Part shown: one piece after another, positions 34,286-42,190 of the stretch
Position numbering within the stretch: the stretch's first letter is position 1
Layout of the letters: each line of letters opens with the position of its first letter
NCBI RefSeq assembly: GCF_001428105.1
Contig: NZ_LMSJ01000034.1
Location: 273,494 to 337,493, forward strand
Direction of reading: 5' to 3'
Source: Paenibacillus sp. Soil766
Lineage (GTDB): Bacteria; Bacillota; Bacilli; Paenibacillales; NBRC-103111
Length of the DNA stretch: 64,000 nt
Translations under genes and position numbers: made by a program
The notes under the pieces: model-generated
Database searches by the model: none
What the model was told of the DNA's origin: nothing
What the model saw: only the letters and a program-made list of their open reading frames with translations

Positions 34286-35060
34286 TGCGCATATTCATCT
34301 CGATATGTATAACGAAGCGTCAGCGAAGTCAATTATTGCAGATCTGGAAGCTTCACAGGTGCAGGCCTTGATCGTGGTATCCAGACATCTGGATTCCTGC
34401 AAAGCAACGCAACAATTGAAGTCTCTTGCGCCAGATCGCATATTTGCGGCTTACGGGTTTCATCCAGAGCAAGAGTTACCCACAGAAACACAGGTGGAGA
34501 CATTAATCGGTTGGATGAGTGAACACGTAAGTGAAATGGTCGCAGTCGGTGAAATTGGACTTCCATATTACAGTCGACACGAAGTGGAAGAGGCGGGTAA
34601 GGCGTTTGACGTAGCTCCTTATATTCAACTGCTGGAGCGCTTCTTGCAGCTTGCTGCCCAGTGGGACAAGCCTGTTGTGCTTCATGCCGTATATGAGGAT
34701 GCGGAGATTGTATGTGACCTTCTAGCCAAATATGGGCTTAAACGAGCGCATTTTCATTGGTTTAAAGGACCTAGTCAGACAGTCGAACGAATGATTGAAG
34801 CTGGTTATGTCATATCAATTACGCCAGATGTTCTCTATGAAGATGAAATAAGAACGCTTGTTCGAAAATATCCCTTGGAGCTTATGATGGTGGAGACAGA
34901 CGGGCCTTGGCCATTTGAAGGGCCGTTTGCTTGTGAAGAGACACATCCGCGTATGATTCACGAAGTAATTGGTCAAATCGCTGATTTGAAGGGGAAATCC
35001 GTACAAGATACGGCAGCAATTTTACTCCAAAACACCTGTCGCTTTTATCAGTTGTCATGA
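34272..35060 (+). CDS. TatD-family metal-dependent hydrolase
   Basis: An amidohydrolase-superfamily TIM barrel (262 residues) with DAHIHLD, VGEIGLP, PVVLHAVY, RAHFHWFKG and METDGPW, so all metal ligands are in place. TatD proteins are usually DNases, but this one is translationally coupled to a TPP-controlled importer. A role in hydrolysing an imported thiamine derivative is conceivable (inference). Confidence 0.85.
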   Translation: MSAIDAHIHLDMYNEASAKSIIADLEASQVQALIVVSRHLDSCKATQQLKSLAPDRIFAAYGFHPEQELPTETQVETLIGWMSEHVSEMVAVGEIGLPYYSRHEVEEAGKAFDVAPYIQLLERFLQLAAQWDKPVVLHAVYEDAEIVCDLLAKYGLKRAHFHWFKGPSQTVERMIEAGYVISITPDVLYEDEIRTLVRKYPLELMMVETDGPWPFEGPFACEETHPRMIHEVIGQIADLKGKSVQDTAAILLQNTCRFYQLS

Positions 35061-35079
35061 GGCCGCGAATAAATCCAAC

Positions 35080-35127
35080 TGGACAAGTGTTCGTATTGGA
35101 TCTATAATGAAATAGAACACATGTTCG
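35080..35127 (+). promoter_or_regulatory. tag promoter with two LexA-type boxes
   Basis: TGGACA at 35080-35085, 17 bp, TATAAT at 35103-35108. A LexA box AGAACACATGTTCG at 35114-35127 lies just downstream of the -10 (9 of 10 fixed positions of CGAAC-N4-GTTCG). A second, weaker box TGGACAAGTGTTCG overlaps the -35 (8 of 10). Confidence 0.75.
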
Positions 35128-35153
35128 ATATTTGGATGAGGTGGAAGAATAAC

Positions 35154-35714
35154 ATGACAATCCGATGCGGTTGGGTTAACGAAGACCCTTTATATCAAGA
35201 TTACCATGACCATGAGTGGGGAGTTCCCGTGCATGATGATCGCGTCTTGTTTGAGATGCTGAATTTGGAAGGCGCTCAAGCTGGTTTAAGCTGGTATACG
35301 ATTTTGAAGAAGCGAGATAACTATCGGGAAGCTTTCGATGGCTTTGATCCGCACGTTATAGTGAATTATGATGAGGCGAAGCTGCAGGATTTACTCCAAA
35401 ATCCCGGCATCGTGCGCAATCGTTTGAAAATAGCTTCCGTTGTTCAGAACGCGAAATCCTTTCTGAAAGTTCAACAAGAATTCGGCACGTTTGATTCGTA
35501 CATATGGAGCTTCGTAGGCGGCGAGACCATTAAGAATAATTGGGAAGACAGTCGTCAATTGCCTGCCAGTACGGACATATCAGATCGTATGAGCAAAGAC
35601 TTGAAGAAACGCGGTTTCAAATTCGTCGGTTCAACGATTTGTTATGCGTACATGCAGGCAGTGGGCATGGTGAATGATCACAGCCAAGCTTGCTTCCGTT
35701 ATCACAACGAATAA
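35154..35714 (+). CDS. tag: DNA-3-methyladenine glycosylase I
   Basis: A base-excision repair enzyme that removes 3-methyladenine from alkylated DNA. RCGWVNEDPLYQDYHDHEWG holds the first Cys and His zinc ligands, and NDHSQACF at the C-terminus holds the other His and Cys. Substrate-pocket sequence FEMLNLEGAQAGLSWYTILK is typical. The length of 186 residues is standard. ATG 35154 follows GAGGTGG. Promoter architecture indicates LexA control, which in this enzyme is unusual, since E. coli tag is constitutive. Confidence 0.95.
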   Translation: MTIRCGWVNEDPLYQDYHDHEWGVPVHDDRVLFEMLNLEGAQAGLSWYTILKKRDNYREAFDGFDPHVIVNYDEAKLQDLLQNPGIVRNRLKIASVVQNAKSFLKVQQEFGTFDSYIWSFVGGETIKNNWEDSRQLPASTDISDRMSKDLKKRGFKFVGSTICYAYMQAVGMVNDHSQACFRYHNE

Positions 35715-35727
35715 CAAGAAGTAATAC

Positions 35728-35772
35728 ATAAGGCCATCTGAAGGACGAATTGTCCGAATCAGATGGCCTTAT
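35728..35772. terminator. Bidirectional terminator between tag and the unknown SOS gene
   Basis: AAGGCCATCTGA pairs with TCAGATGGCCTT, with an inner GGAC/GTCC stem. T- and A-rich flanks on either side suit both convergent genes. Confidence 0.85.
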
Positions 35773-35778
35773 TGTACT

Positions 35779-36084
35779 TCAATTGGCATGTTGGAGTTGT
35801 TTCTCTATTAAATTAGCTTTGATCATATAAATCCGTTTGCGGATGTAGAAATCATAAACAGCGCCTGTAAGTTCCTTTGGTTTAATGCGGTTGTTCGTGT
35901 CATTATCTATGATTGTCACCGATCCATCATCATAAAACTTGAACGTGTAATCGGCATAGTAGGTGTGCGCTTCATCAAGCATGTCATCGATCTGTGCAGG
36001 TAAAAGATGGTCAGTGTCACACAATGCCTTCTGATACCAATAATCTCTCTCGATAAAACGGAAATTGTGACTGGGGTTCATCAT
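35779..36084 (-). CDS. Unknown protein behind paired LexA boxes
   Basis: A 101-residue soluble protein that I do not recognise. It is rich in aromatic and acidic residues (FIERDYWYQKALCDTDH, LDEAHTYYADYTFKFYDDGS), has one Cys, and ends in a basic helix (FYIRKRIYMIKANLIEKQLQ). No DNase, toxin or membrane motif is visible. GAGGAGG at the right distance fixes the ATG. The promoter carries two LexA-like boxes, so induction by DNA damage is likely (inference). Confidence 0.7.
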   Translation of the reverse strand: MMNPSHNFRFIERDYWYQKALCDTDHLLPAQIDDMLDEAHTYYADYTFKFYDDGSVTIIDNDTNNRIKPKELTGAVYDFYIRKRIYMIKANLIEKQLQHAN

Positions 36085-36107
36085 GTTAACAACCTCCTCA
36101 TCTATTT

Positions 36108-36149
36108 AGAACATTTGTTCTTGTTTTCATTATAGCAAACAAGTGTTCG
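36108..36149 (-). promoter_or_regulatory. Promoter with two LexA-type boxes
   Basis: On the minus strand a TATAAT (36129-36134) is flanked by AGAACAAATGTTCT (36108-36121) downstream and CGAACACTTGTTTG (36136-36149) upstream. The first has the full GAAC-N4-GTTC core; the second matches 9 of 10 fixed positions. The -35 region is weak. Confidence 0.7.
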
Positions 36150-36202
36150 TAATGGAAGAGGGAACTATGAAAAAAAGGAAATATTTTCATAGAATTGACA
36201 TG

Positions 36203-36233
36203 AAAAAAGCCGCCAATCTCTAAGATTGATGGC
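36203..36233 (-). terminator. Terminator of ypdA
   Basis: On the minus strand AGCCATCAATCT pairs with AGATTGGCGGCT around TAG, then T6. The stem covers the last codons of ypdA. Confidence 0.8.
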
Positions 36234-37206
36234 TCTGCCCGTTAACGATATGTTCGGTAATGGAAAGTCCGTGCAAACGGCCTGTTTCGATGAAGATCTC
36301 GTTCGCATCATATTTGGAAGAAGCGACGACACCTGCGACATATAAGCCAGGAATGTTCGTTTCCATGGTCTCTGGGTTGACCAACGGTGCGTTCGTTTCT
36401 TCATGAAACTGAACGCCAATATCCGTAAGCAGGAACCGATCCGGCCGAAAGCCGGTTAGGGCAAGTACGAAGTCATTCTCCAGAGTGACGTGTTCGCTTC
36501 CTTTTCGCACATAAACGATATGTTCGTCTATTCGTTCAACCTGAGCGTCGAACCACATTCGGATGCGCCCTTTGTTCACCATGCTTTCAAATAAGGGGCG
36601 GACCCAGGGTTTGATATTGGCAGAGAAATCTTTCCCTCGATAGACGACTGTCACATCAGCACCAACGCGGAGCAAATCCATGGCAGCATCGACTGCTGAA
36701 TTGTTACCGCCGATGATCGCAACCTTCGCTCCGGCATATGGATGCGCTTCTTTGTAGTAATGCGTCGTTTTCGGAAGGTCTTCCCCAGGAATACCCAGCA
36801 AGTTGGGATGATCGAAATATCCAGTAGCGACAACGACTTTAAGCGTATCATAAGTAGCTTTATTGCCAAATTGATCGGACGTATGAACCTTGAAACCAGT
36901 TTCTACTTGCTCAATTCGAATAGCTTCTTCATAAGATCGAATGCGCAGCTGCTCACGGCGAGCGACTTCACGATAGTAAACCAGCGCCTCTTGGCGGTAA
37001 GGTTTATCATGCGGGGTCGTAAAAGAGTAACCGCCAATCTCTAGCAATTCCGGTGTACTGAAAAATTGTAAATACGTAGGGTATAAATAAATGGCATTCA
37101 CGATACAGCTTTTCTCTATAAGTAATGGCGACAGACCAGCGCGCCCTAAGGCAACAGCTGCCGATAATCCGCAAGGACCCGCACCAATAACAATGACTTG
37201 TTCCAA
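36220..37206 (-). CDS. ypdA: YpdA-type NAD(P)H-dependent oxidoreductase
   Basis: An FAD flavoenzyme of the YpdA family, the putative bacillithiol disulphide reductase of Bacillales. The FAD dinucleotide fold is VIVIGAGPCGLSAA, the NADPH fold is VAIIGGNNSAVDAAMDLLR, and the C-terminal FAD-binding segment is GLYVAGVVASSKYDANEIF. There is no CxxC, as expected for YpdA. GGAGGAGG before TTG 37206 makes that the start rather than the TTG at 37224. The length of about 328 residues is typical. Confidence 0.92.
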   Translation of the reverse strand: MEQVIVIGAGPCGLSAAVALGRAGLSPLLIEKSCIVNAIYLYPTYLQFFSTPELLEIGGYSFTTPHDKPYRQEALVYYREVARREQLRIRSYEEAIRIEQVETGFKVHTSDQFGNKATYDTLKVVVATGYFDHPNLLGIPGEDLPKTTHYYKEAHPYAGAKVAIIGGNNSAVDAAMDLLRVGADVTVVYRGKDFSANIKPWVRPLFESMVNKGRIRMWFDAQVERIDEHIVYVRKGSEHVTLENDFVLALTGFRPDRFLLTDIGVQFHEETNAPLVNPETMETNIPGLYVAGVVASSKYDANEIFIETGRLHGLSITEHIVNGQSHQS

Positions 37207-37303
37207 CGTAACTACCTCCTCCAATACATGCTTCTTAGTCTATAGTAGCGCACGAGGTAGGAGATGCCAAGTTTGAATACCTTTGCAAATAAGTCGAATT
37301 AAC

Positions 37304-37356
37304 GAAAAATAGAGCAGCCACCTGCTCCTAAAGAGGGCATGGATGGACTGCTCTAA
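37304..37356 (-). terminator. Terminator of the 59-residue gene
   Basis: AGAGCAG...GCCC pairs with GGAGC...CTGCTCT in a long interrupted stem; on the minus strand it ends in ATTTTTC. Confidence 0.75.
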
Positions 37357-37369
37357 CGTAAGAAGCCGA

Positions 37370-37549
37370 TTATTTTTGGTTTAGCTGCTCTTCTTCATTT
37401 TCTTCACTAATATCGTCTTTGGCAAGATTGATAGAAGATGTGCTTGGCGCGTTTTCCAACGTATCATTGACGAAAGCCATATCTTGATTCTCCGCATTCA
37501 TGTTCGTAGTACCTGTATAGTTGCCTTCATGTTTCTTATTTTCCACCAT
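37370..37549 (-). CDS. Small acidic hypothetical protein, 59 residues
   Basis: The frame begins at ATG 37549 behind AAGGAAG and ends just before a terminator. The product is polar and Asn/Glu-rich (MVENKKHEGNYTGTTNMNAE) with an acidic C-terminal run (KDDISEENEEEQL). It looks intrinsically disordered. No family is recognised. Confidence 0.65.
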   Translation of the reverse strand: MVENKKHEGNYTGTTNMNAENQDMAFVNDTLENAPSTSSINLAKDDISEENEEEQLNQK

Positions 37550-37720
37550 AGGAGCACTTCCTTTTCTTCTGATTTACAGTACGTGGTTAATGTGTTCTAA
37601 AGAGAAGGATTTTATTCCCTTTTTTAGACAGAGTGGATTAGGAGTGTGAGTGCATATAGTTCCTTACGGCAAAATCCGCTATAATAAGCGAAGATGGCAT
37701 GGAAAAGGAGAGAAATACAA

Positions 37721-38029
37721 ATGAACACATCAAACATTAAACATATGGTCGTTTTCAAGTTGCATGGGGGTAAGAACAACGCAAATGCCGAGCAATTCCT
37801 GAAGATCAGCGCCGAAGAGCTAACAACCATACCTGGTGTTGAGCAATTTGAAGTGTTGCGCCAAGTAAGTGTTAAAGCGGATTACGACTATGGTTTCTCT
37901 ATGGTTTTTGCAAATCAAGCCGCTTATGAGGCTTATAATAATCACCCCGTACATACCCAGTATGTGGCTGAGCGTTGGATGAAAGAAGTTAGCTCCTTTC
38001 AGGAAATCGATTTTCAAATTTTCGAATAA
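37721..38029 (+). CDS. Dabb family (stress-responsive A/B barrel) protein
   Basis: A 102-residue dimeric alpha/beta barrel protein of unknown substrate. IKHMVVFKLHGG, the central VLRQVSVKADYDYGFSMVF, and PVHTQYVAERW are the family's pattern. ATG 37721 follows AAAAGGAGAG. It is followed at 16 bp by the DUF2164 gene. Confidence 0.88.
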   Translation: MNTSNIKHMVVFKLHGGKNNANAEQFLKISAEELTTIPGVEQFEVLRQVSVKADYDYGFSMVFANQAAYEAYNNHPVHTQYVAERWMKEVSSFQEIDFQIFE

Positions 38030-38045
38030 TAGGAGGGACGTCTAG

Positions 38046-38300
38046 ATGAAAGTGTTGAAATTACCCAAGGATGAAAAAGACGCCATCATTAGTGATTTGC
38101 AGGAACATTTAGATGTCGAGCTCGGGGTAACCGTAGGTCAAATTGCAGCAGAGCAATTGATTGACTACATGCTTCAACAACTGACGGCCCCTATTTATAA
38201 CCTAGCGATCGAGGATGCAATTAAAGGCGTTAGAGACCGAATGACAGTACTAGAGGACGATCTCTATGCGATGAAAGTAACCAAACTTACTCGGAGATAA
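38046..38300 (+). CDS. DUF2164 family protein
   Basis: An 84-residue protein whose QEHLDVELGVTVGQIAAEQL and LTAPIYNLAIEDAIKGV segments match DUF2164. It is predicted to be helical and cytoplasmic, with no known function. AGGAGGGACG precedes ATG. It is probably in one operon with the Dabb and Nudix genes. Confidence 0.85.
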   Translation: MKVLKLPKDEKDAIISDLQEHLDVELGVTVGQIAAEQLIDYMLQQLTAPIYNLAIEDAIKGVRDRMTVLEDDLYAMKVTKLTRR

Positions 38301-38345
38301 TGTCCATTGACTCGTGTAAGAGCCTGATTGGAGTGGGAAAACGTT

Positions 38346-38981
38346 ATGAAGAAGTCGGAAGAGCATTTTGATGTGTTTGATGCGAAAAGGAATTGGCTCG
38401 GCGTGGCGCCTCGCTCCGAGGTTCATGCCAAGGGACTATGGCACCAGACCTTCCAATGCTGGATCGTCAGCTTGGAAGAGGATGTACCGAAGCTTCTGCT
38501 TCAGTTAAGGCATCCTGACAAAGATCTGTTCCCAGATTTATTGGATATCTCCTGTGCAGGGCATCTAGCTGCTGGTGAAACTGTCGAAGAAGGGACAAGG
38601 GAGTTAGAGGAAGAGCTAGGGCTCTCCGTTTCATTCGAGGACTTAATTCCCTGCGGTGTCTATGCGGAGGAAGATGTGATTTCGGACACGCTGATTGATC
38701 GTGAGTTCTGTCATGTCTTCCTTTACCACTGCAATCAACCGCTGCGGAGCTATGAACTCCAACCCGATGAGGTGACTGGACTATTCGCTGTGACTGTTTC
38801 GGATTTTAAACAACTTGTTAGCGGTGAACGGGTGGAGATTACGGCAAATGGGATCAAAAGAGGAAGTAACGGCGAGTACAAAGATGTCATACGGCAGATT
38901 TCGTTAAAGGAAGTGGTTCCTCATCCAACGGAATATTTTGAGCTGCTTTTTCAAAAGATGGGGGAACATGGTTGGAAGTGA
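38346..38981 (+). CDS. Nudix hydrolase (Idi-like branch)
   Basis: A 211-residue Nudix enzyme that hydrolyses a nucleoside-diphosphate-linked compound. The Nudix box is CAGHLAAGETVEEGTRELEE followed by ELGL; spacing between the GE and RE elements is one residue shorter than the canonical box, seen also in related family members. The N-terminal DVFDAKRNWLGVAPRSEVHA resembles isopentenyl diphosphate isomerase-like Nudix proteins. GGAGTGGG precedes ATG 38346. Confidence 0.88.
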   Translation: MKKSEEHFDVFDAKRNWLGVAPRSEVHAKGLWHQTFQCWIVSLEEDVPKLLLQLRHPDKDLFPDLLDISCAGHLAAGETVEEGTRELEEELGLSVSFEDLIPCGVYAEEDVISDTLIDREFCHVFLYHCNQPLRSYELQPDEVTGLFAVTVSDFKQLVSGERVEITANGIKRGSNGEYKDVIRQISLKEVVPHPTEYFELLFQKMGEHGWK

Positions 38982-39029
38982 GGATGTTAACACTGAAGCC
39001 ATATATGAAGACCTGCAGATAGGAACGGA

Positions 39030-39064
39030 AAAGAACCGATCAGTTGATCTGATCGGTTCTCGTG
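39030..39064 (-). terminator. Terminator of ypbS and the small membrane gene
   Basis: AGAACCGATCAG pairs with CTGATCGGTTCT around TTGAT. The minus strand continues TTTTCC, so it mainly serves the leftward genes; it may also stop the Nudix transcript. Confidence 0.8.
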
Positions 39065-39074
39065 CGTAGTATCT

Positions 39075-39239
39075 TTAGACGAAATAAGCATTCGCAACGT
39101 AGACATACGCGATGTAACATACGATGGAGAGGCCGATGCAGGTGATTCCCCATGCAATTTTTTGCTTAAACAAGAGCAAAAATCCTGCGCTGAAGGCAGA
39201 TCCCATGATAAGCATTGAAATAAAAGTTAGTACACCCAT
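39075..39239 (-). CDS. Small two-helix membrane protein, 54 residues
   Basis: A compact membrane protein, too short for most gene finders. It begins MGVLTFISMLIMGSAFSAGF, and a second helix WGITCIGLSIVCYIAYVYVA follows a FKQK turn. AAGGAG lies ten bases upstream of ATG 39239. It lies 14 bp after ypbS in the same direction and before a terminator. No function is assigned. Confidence 0.65.
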   Translation of the reverse strand: MGVLTFISMLIMGSAFSAGFLLLFKQKIAWGITCIGLSIVCYIAYVYVANAYFV

Positions 39240-39253
39240 GGAAATGTATCTCC

Positions 39254-39508
39254 TTACCCTTTGTTTACGTAATCACGAACCATATCCTCAGTAACAAGGG
39301 AACGGAGTGGAGAAATACCTTTTTGGGCATGGGCGATAATTTGGGCCGTAACCGCGTTGATGGCATCAACGTTAAATGGCAGCCCGCGTTTGCACAGATC
39401 GACAGCCGCATCAATGGCGTGCTCACGCTGCGCATCAAGCTCAGCAAATCGAACGAGATGCAAATGCTGTGCATTCGAATGTTTGGAAATCGCTTCATGT
39501 ACATTCAT
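39254..39508 (-). CDS. ypbS: YpbS family protein (DUF2533)
   Basis: An 84-residue protein matching Bacillus YpbS. It starts MNVHEAISKHSNAQHLHLVR, has FAELDAQREHAIDAAVDL in the middle, and ends KGISPLRSLVTEDMVRDYV. Function is unknown; the family is restricted to Bacillales. GGAGAAC precedes the ATG on the minus strand. Confidence 0.85.
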   Translation of the reverse strand: MNVHEAISKHSNAQHLHLVRFAELDAQREHAIDAAVDLCKRGLPFNVDAINAVTAQIIAHAQKGISPLRSLVTEDMVRDYVNKG

Positions 39509-39616
39509 GTTAAAGTTCTCCTTTAGTGACTAGATTGTCTTCTAGTATACACGATAGAAAAGCCAAGGAACAGGTTTGCACATAGAAAACAGATGAACAA
39601 ATCGTGATTTTTCATT

Positions 39617-39636
39617 CATTGCATGAACATGTAATG
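39617..39636 (+). promoter_or_regulatory. Dyad upstream of hrpB
   Basis: CATTGCAT and ATGTAATG form an inverted repeat around GAAC (7 of 8 pairs), 34 bp before the hrpB start. It could be an operator; no matching regulator is known to me. Confidence 0.3.
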
Positions 39637-39670
39637 GCATTAATAAGATAGATAGCTCGGAGTGATCCCC

Positions 39671-42157
39671 ATGAACGTGTTACCTATAAAAGCAATACTT
39701 CCACAACTCGTACATACCTTACAAGAACGAACCTGTGCAATCGTAGTCGCGCAGCCTGGGGCGGGCAAAACAACGCAGGTTCCATTAGCTTTATTGGAGG
39801 CGGCGTGGCTGCAAGGCCAAAAGATCCTCATGCTCGAGCCAAGAAGACTTGCAGCCCGCGCAGCAGCACGTTTCATGGCTAAGCTGTTAGGTGAGGAAGT
39901 CGGTCAGACGATTGGTTATCGGGTGAAAAATGATACACGTGTTGGACCGAAAACTCGGATTGAAGTTATCACGGAAGGCGTTCTAACCCGTATGCTGCAG
40001 CAGGATCCTGCCTTGGATGGGGTTGGCATCGTCATATTTGATGAGTTTCATGAGCGCAGCCTGCATGCAGATATTGGGCTTGCTCTCTGTCGTCAATCAC
40101 AACTATTACTTCGGGAAGACTTAAGAATCTTGCTGATGTCCGCAACTCTGGAAGCAAAAGAGATTTCTGCACTTCTAGATGATGCGCCGATTATTGAGAG
40201 TGAGGGCCGAACGTATCCCGTTGCAACTCACTATCTCCAACAGAAAGTAGTAGGGAGAATAGAACCTGCAATAGTCGCAAGCATTGGGCAAGCATTACGT
40301 GAGCACGCTGGCAGTCTACTCGTATTTCTGCCAGGTGCGGCGGAAATCCATCGTGTCGCCAATGGACTTGCGGCATTGCGATTAGGACCCACAGTGGAGA
40401 TCGCACCGCTGTATGCGAATCTCTCTATAGAAGCACAAGACCAAGCGCTGGCGGCTGTCCGCACGCCTGGCCATCGCAAAATCGTGCTGGCCACCTCGAT
40501 CGCCGAGACCAGCCTGACAGTCGAGGGGATCACGGTTGTGATCGACAGCGGCCTCATGCGTGTGCCGCGGTTCTCGCCTCGCACCGGCATGACCCGTCTG
40601 ACGACAGTGCCAGTTTCCGTTGCCTCTGCCGATCAACGCAGAGGCCGAGCAGGGCGTCTCGGTCCAGGCGTGTGTTACCGCCTGTGGACCGAGACCGAGC
40701 ACCGGCAGCTCCCGCCGAGCTCAACGCCCGAGATCCGCGAAGCTGATCTCGCTCCGCTGGCGCTGGAGCTTGCCGCCTGGGGCGCGCCAGACCCCGCTGC
40801 GCTGGTCTGGCTAGATCCACCGCCTGCTGCAGCCTATCAGCAGGCGCGGGAACTGCTCGTGCAGCTAGGCACGCTGCACGAGGACGGAGGCCTAACGCCG
40901 CACGGCAAGCGTGTCGCGGCGTTAGGCCTGCACCCGCGGCTTGCGCACATGGTGCTGCAAGCCATCCCGCTCGAGCTCGGCGCACTGGCGTGCGAGCTCG
41001 CGGTCATGCTCAGCGAGCGCGATTTCATGCGCGCCGCTAGTCGGGATGCGGATGTGCGCAGCCGCATCGAAGAGCTCTGGCGCGCGCTGCGTGGCGACGC
41101 GCGCGAGGGGGTGGACCTTGACCTTTGCCGCCGTATAACGGCGGAGGCAAAGGTCTTGATGCAGTCGCTCGGCATCCGGCCGAGCGTGAGCCCTGCAGAG
41201 GCGAGCGGGCTGCTGCTCGCCTTCGCTTTCCCCGACCGTGTCGCGCAGCGACGGTCGGCGGGGCGGTTTACGCTCGCGAACGGCCGCGGGGCCGTGCTGC
41301 CGGAGCTGCAGCCGCTCTCGAACGAGCGATATATCGTCGCAGCAGAGCTGGACGATAACGGGGTCGAGAGCCGCATCTATCTTGCTGCTCCACTCGAAGA
41401 GGAGCAGGTGTTCACCGCTTTTGAAACTCACATCCGCAAGGAACAGGTTGTAGAGTGGGATCGTGAGGTGGGGTCAGTGCGAGCGAGAGAACGGTGGCAG
41501 CTTGGTTCGCTCACACTCAAAGATAAGCCGCTTCACGAACCCGATCCAGATCTCGTATTACAGGCCTTACTTGCAGGGATACGATCAGAATCCTTAGAAA
41601 TCCTACCTTGGACCCGAACGGCACGTCAACTTCAAGAACGCAGCATCTTTCTATACCGTTTTACGGACAATTGGCCTGATCTTCGTGATGAAACACTGCT
41701 GGAAACCATTGAAGAATGGGCAGGTCCGCATCTGTATGGACTGAAAAGTAAAGGAGCTTTGAGCCGCCTTAACTTGACAAGCCTATTAGAAGAAATGCTA
41801 ACATGGGAGCAGCGACGTTCGTTAGACGAATGGGCGCCTACACACATTCAAGTGCCGAGTGGGTCACGAATCCCAGTTGACTATAGCAACATGGAATCAC
41901 CGACGCTATCTGTACGTTTGCAAGAGATGTTTGGATTAGCAGACACGCCTCGAATTGCCAAAGGAAGGGTACCTATCACTTTGCACTTGCTGTCGCCAGC
42001 ACACCGTCCGATGCAAGTGACGAAGGATTTGGCTAGCTTTTGGCGTGAAGCCTACTTCGAAGTGAAAAAAGATCTAAAAGGCCGCTACCCCAAGCACTAC
42101 TGGCCTGATGATCCCATGGCAGCGATCCCGACGAACCGTGCAAAACCTAGAACCTGA
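39671..42157 (+). CDS. hrpB: ATP-dependent helicase HrpB
   Basis: A DEAH-type superfamily 2 helicase of 828 residues. Walker A is QPGAGKTTQVP, Walker B reads DEFHERS, SAT is motif III, and QRRGRAGR is motif VI, followed by the HrpB-specific C-terminal domain. CGGAG lies eight bases before ATG 39671. Bases from about 40440 to 41400 are much richer in GC than both ends of the same gene, with a shift in codon use but no break in the frame. Confidence 0.95.
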   Translation: MNVLPIKAILPQLVHTLQERTCAIVVAQPGAGKTTQVPLALLEAAWLQGQKILMLEPRRLAARAAARFMAKLLGEEVGQTIGYRVKNDTRVGPKTRIEVITEGVLTRMLQQDPALDGVGIVIFDEFHERSLHADIGLALCRQSQLLLREDLRILLMSATLEAKEISALLDDAPIIESEGRTYPVATHYLQQKVVGRIEPAIVASIGQALREHAGSLLVFLPGAAEIHRVANGLAALRLGPTVEIAPLYANLSIEAQDQALAAVRTPGHRKIVLATSIAETSLTVEGITVVIDSGLMRVPRFSPRTGMTRLTTVPVSVASADQRRGRAGRLGPGVCYRLWTETEHRQLPPSSTPEIREADLAPLALELAAWGAPDPAALVWLDPPPAAAYQQARELLVQLGTLHEDGGLTPHGKRVAALGLHPRLAHMVLQAIPLELGALACELAVMLSERDFMRAASRDADVRSRIEELWRALRGDAREGVDLDLCRRITAEAKVLMQSLGIRPSVSPAEASGLLLAFAFPDRVAQRRSAGRFTLANGRGAVLPELQPLSNERYIVAAELDDNGVESRIYLAAPLEEEQVFTAFETHIRKEQVVEWDREVGSVRARERWQLGSLTLKDKPLHEPDPDLVLQALLAGIRSESLEILPWTRTARQLQERSIFLYRFTDNWPDLRDETLLETIEEWAGPHLYGLKSKGALSRLNLTSLLEEMLTWEQRRSLDEWAPTHIQVPSGSRIPVDYSNMESPTLSVRLQEMFGLADTPRIAKGRVPITLHLLSPAHRPMQVTKDLASFWREAYFEVKKDLKGRYPKHYWPDDPMAAIPTNRAKPRT

Positions 42158-42190
42158 CCCCATTTAACTTAGAAAGGAACGGAGCAAGTC

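Noticed and set aside
40554..41431. Long open frames on the minus strand and in other plus frames inside hrpB, up to about 179 codons
   Set aside because: They are by-products of the GC-rich central part of hrpB, which has few stop codons. Their products are low-complexity Arg/Ala/Pro-rich, and hrpB itself has all helicase motifs.
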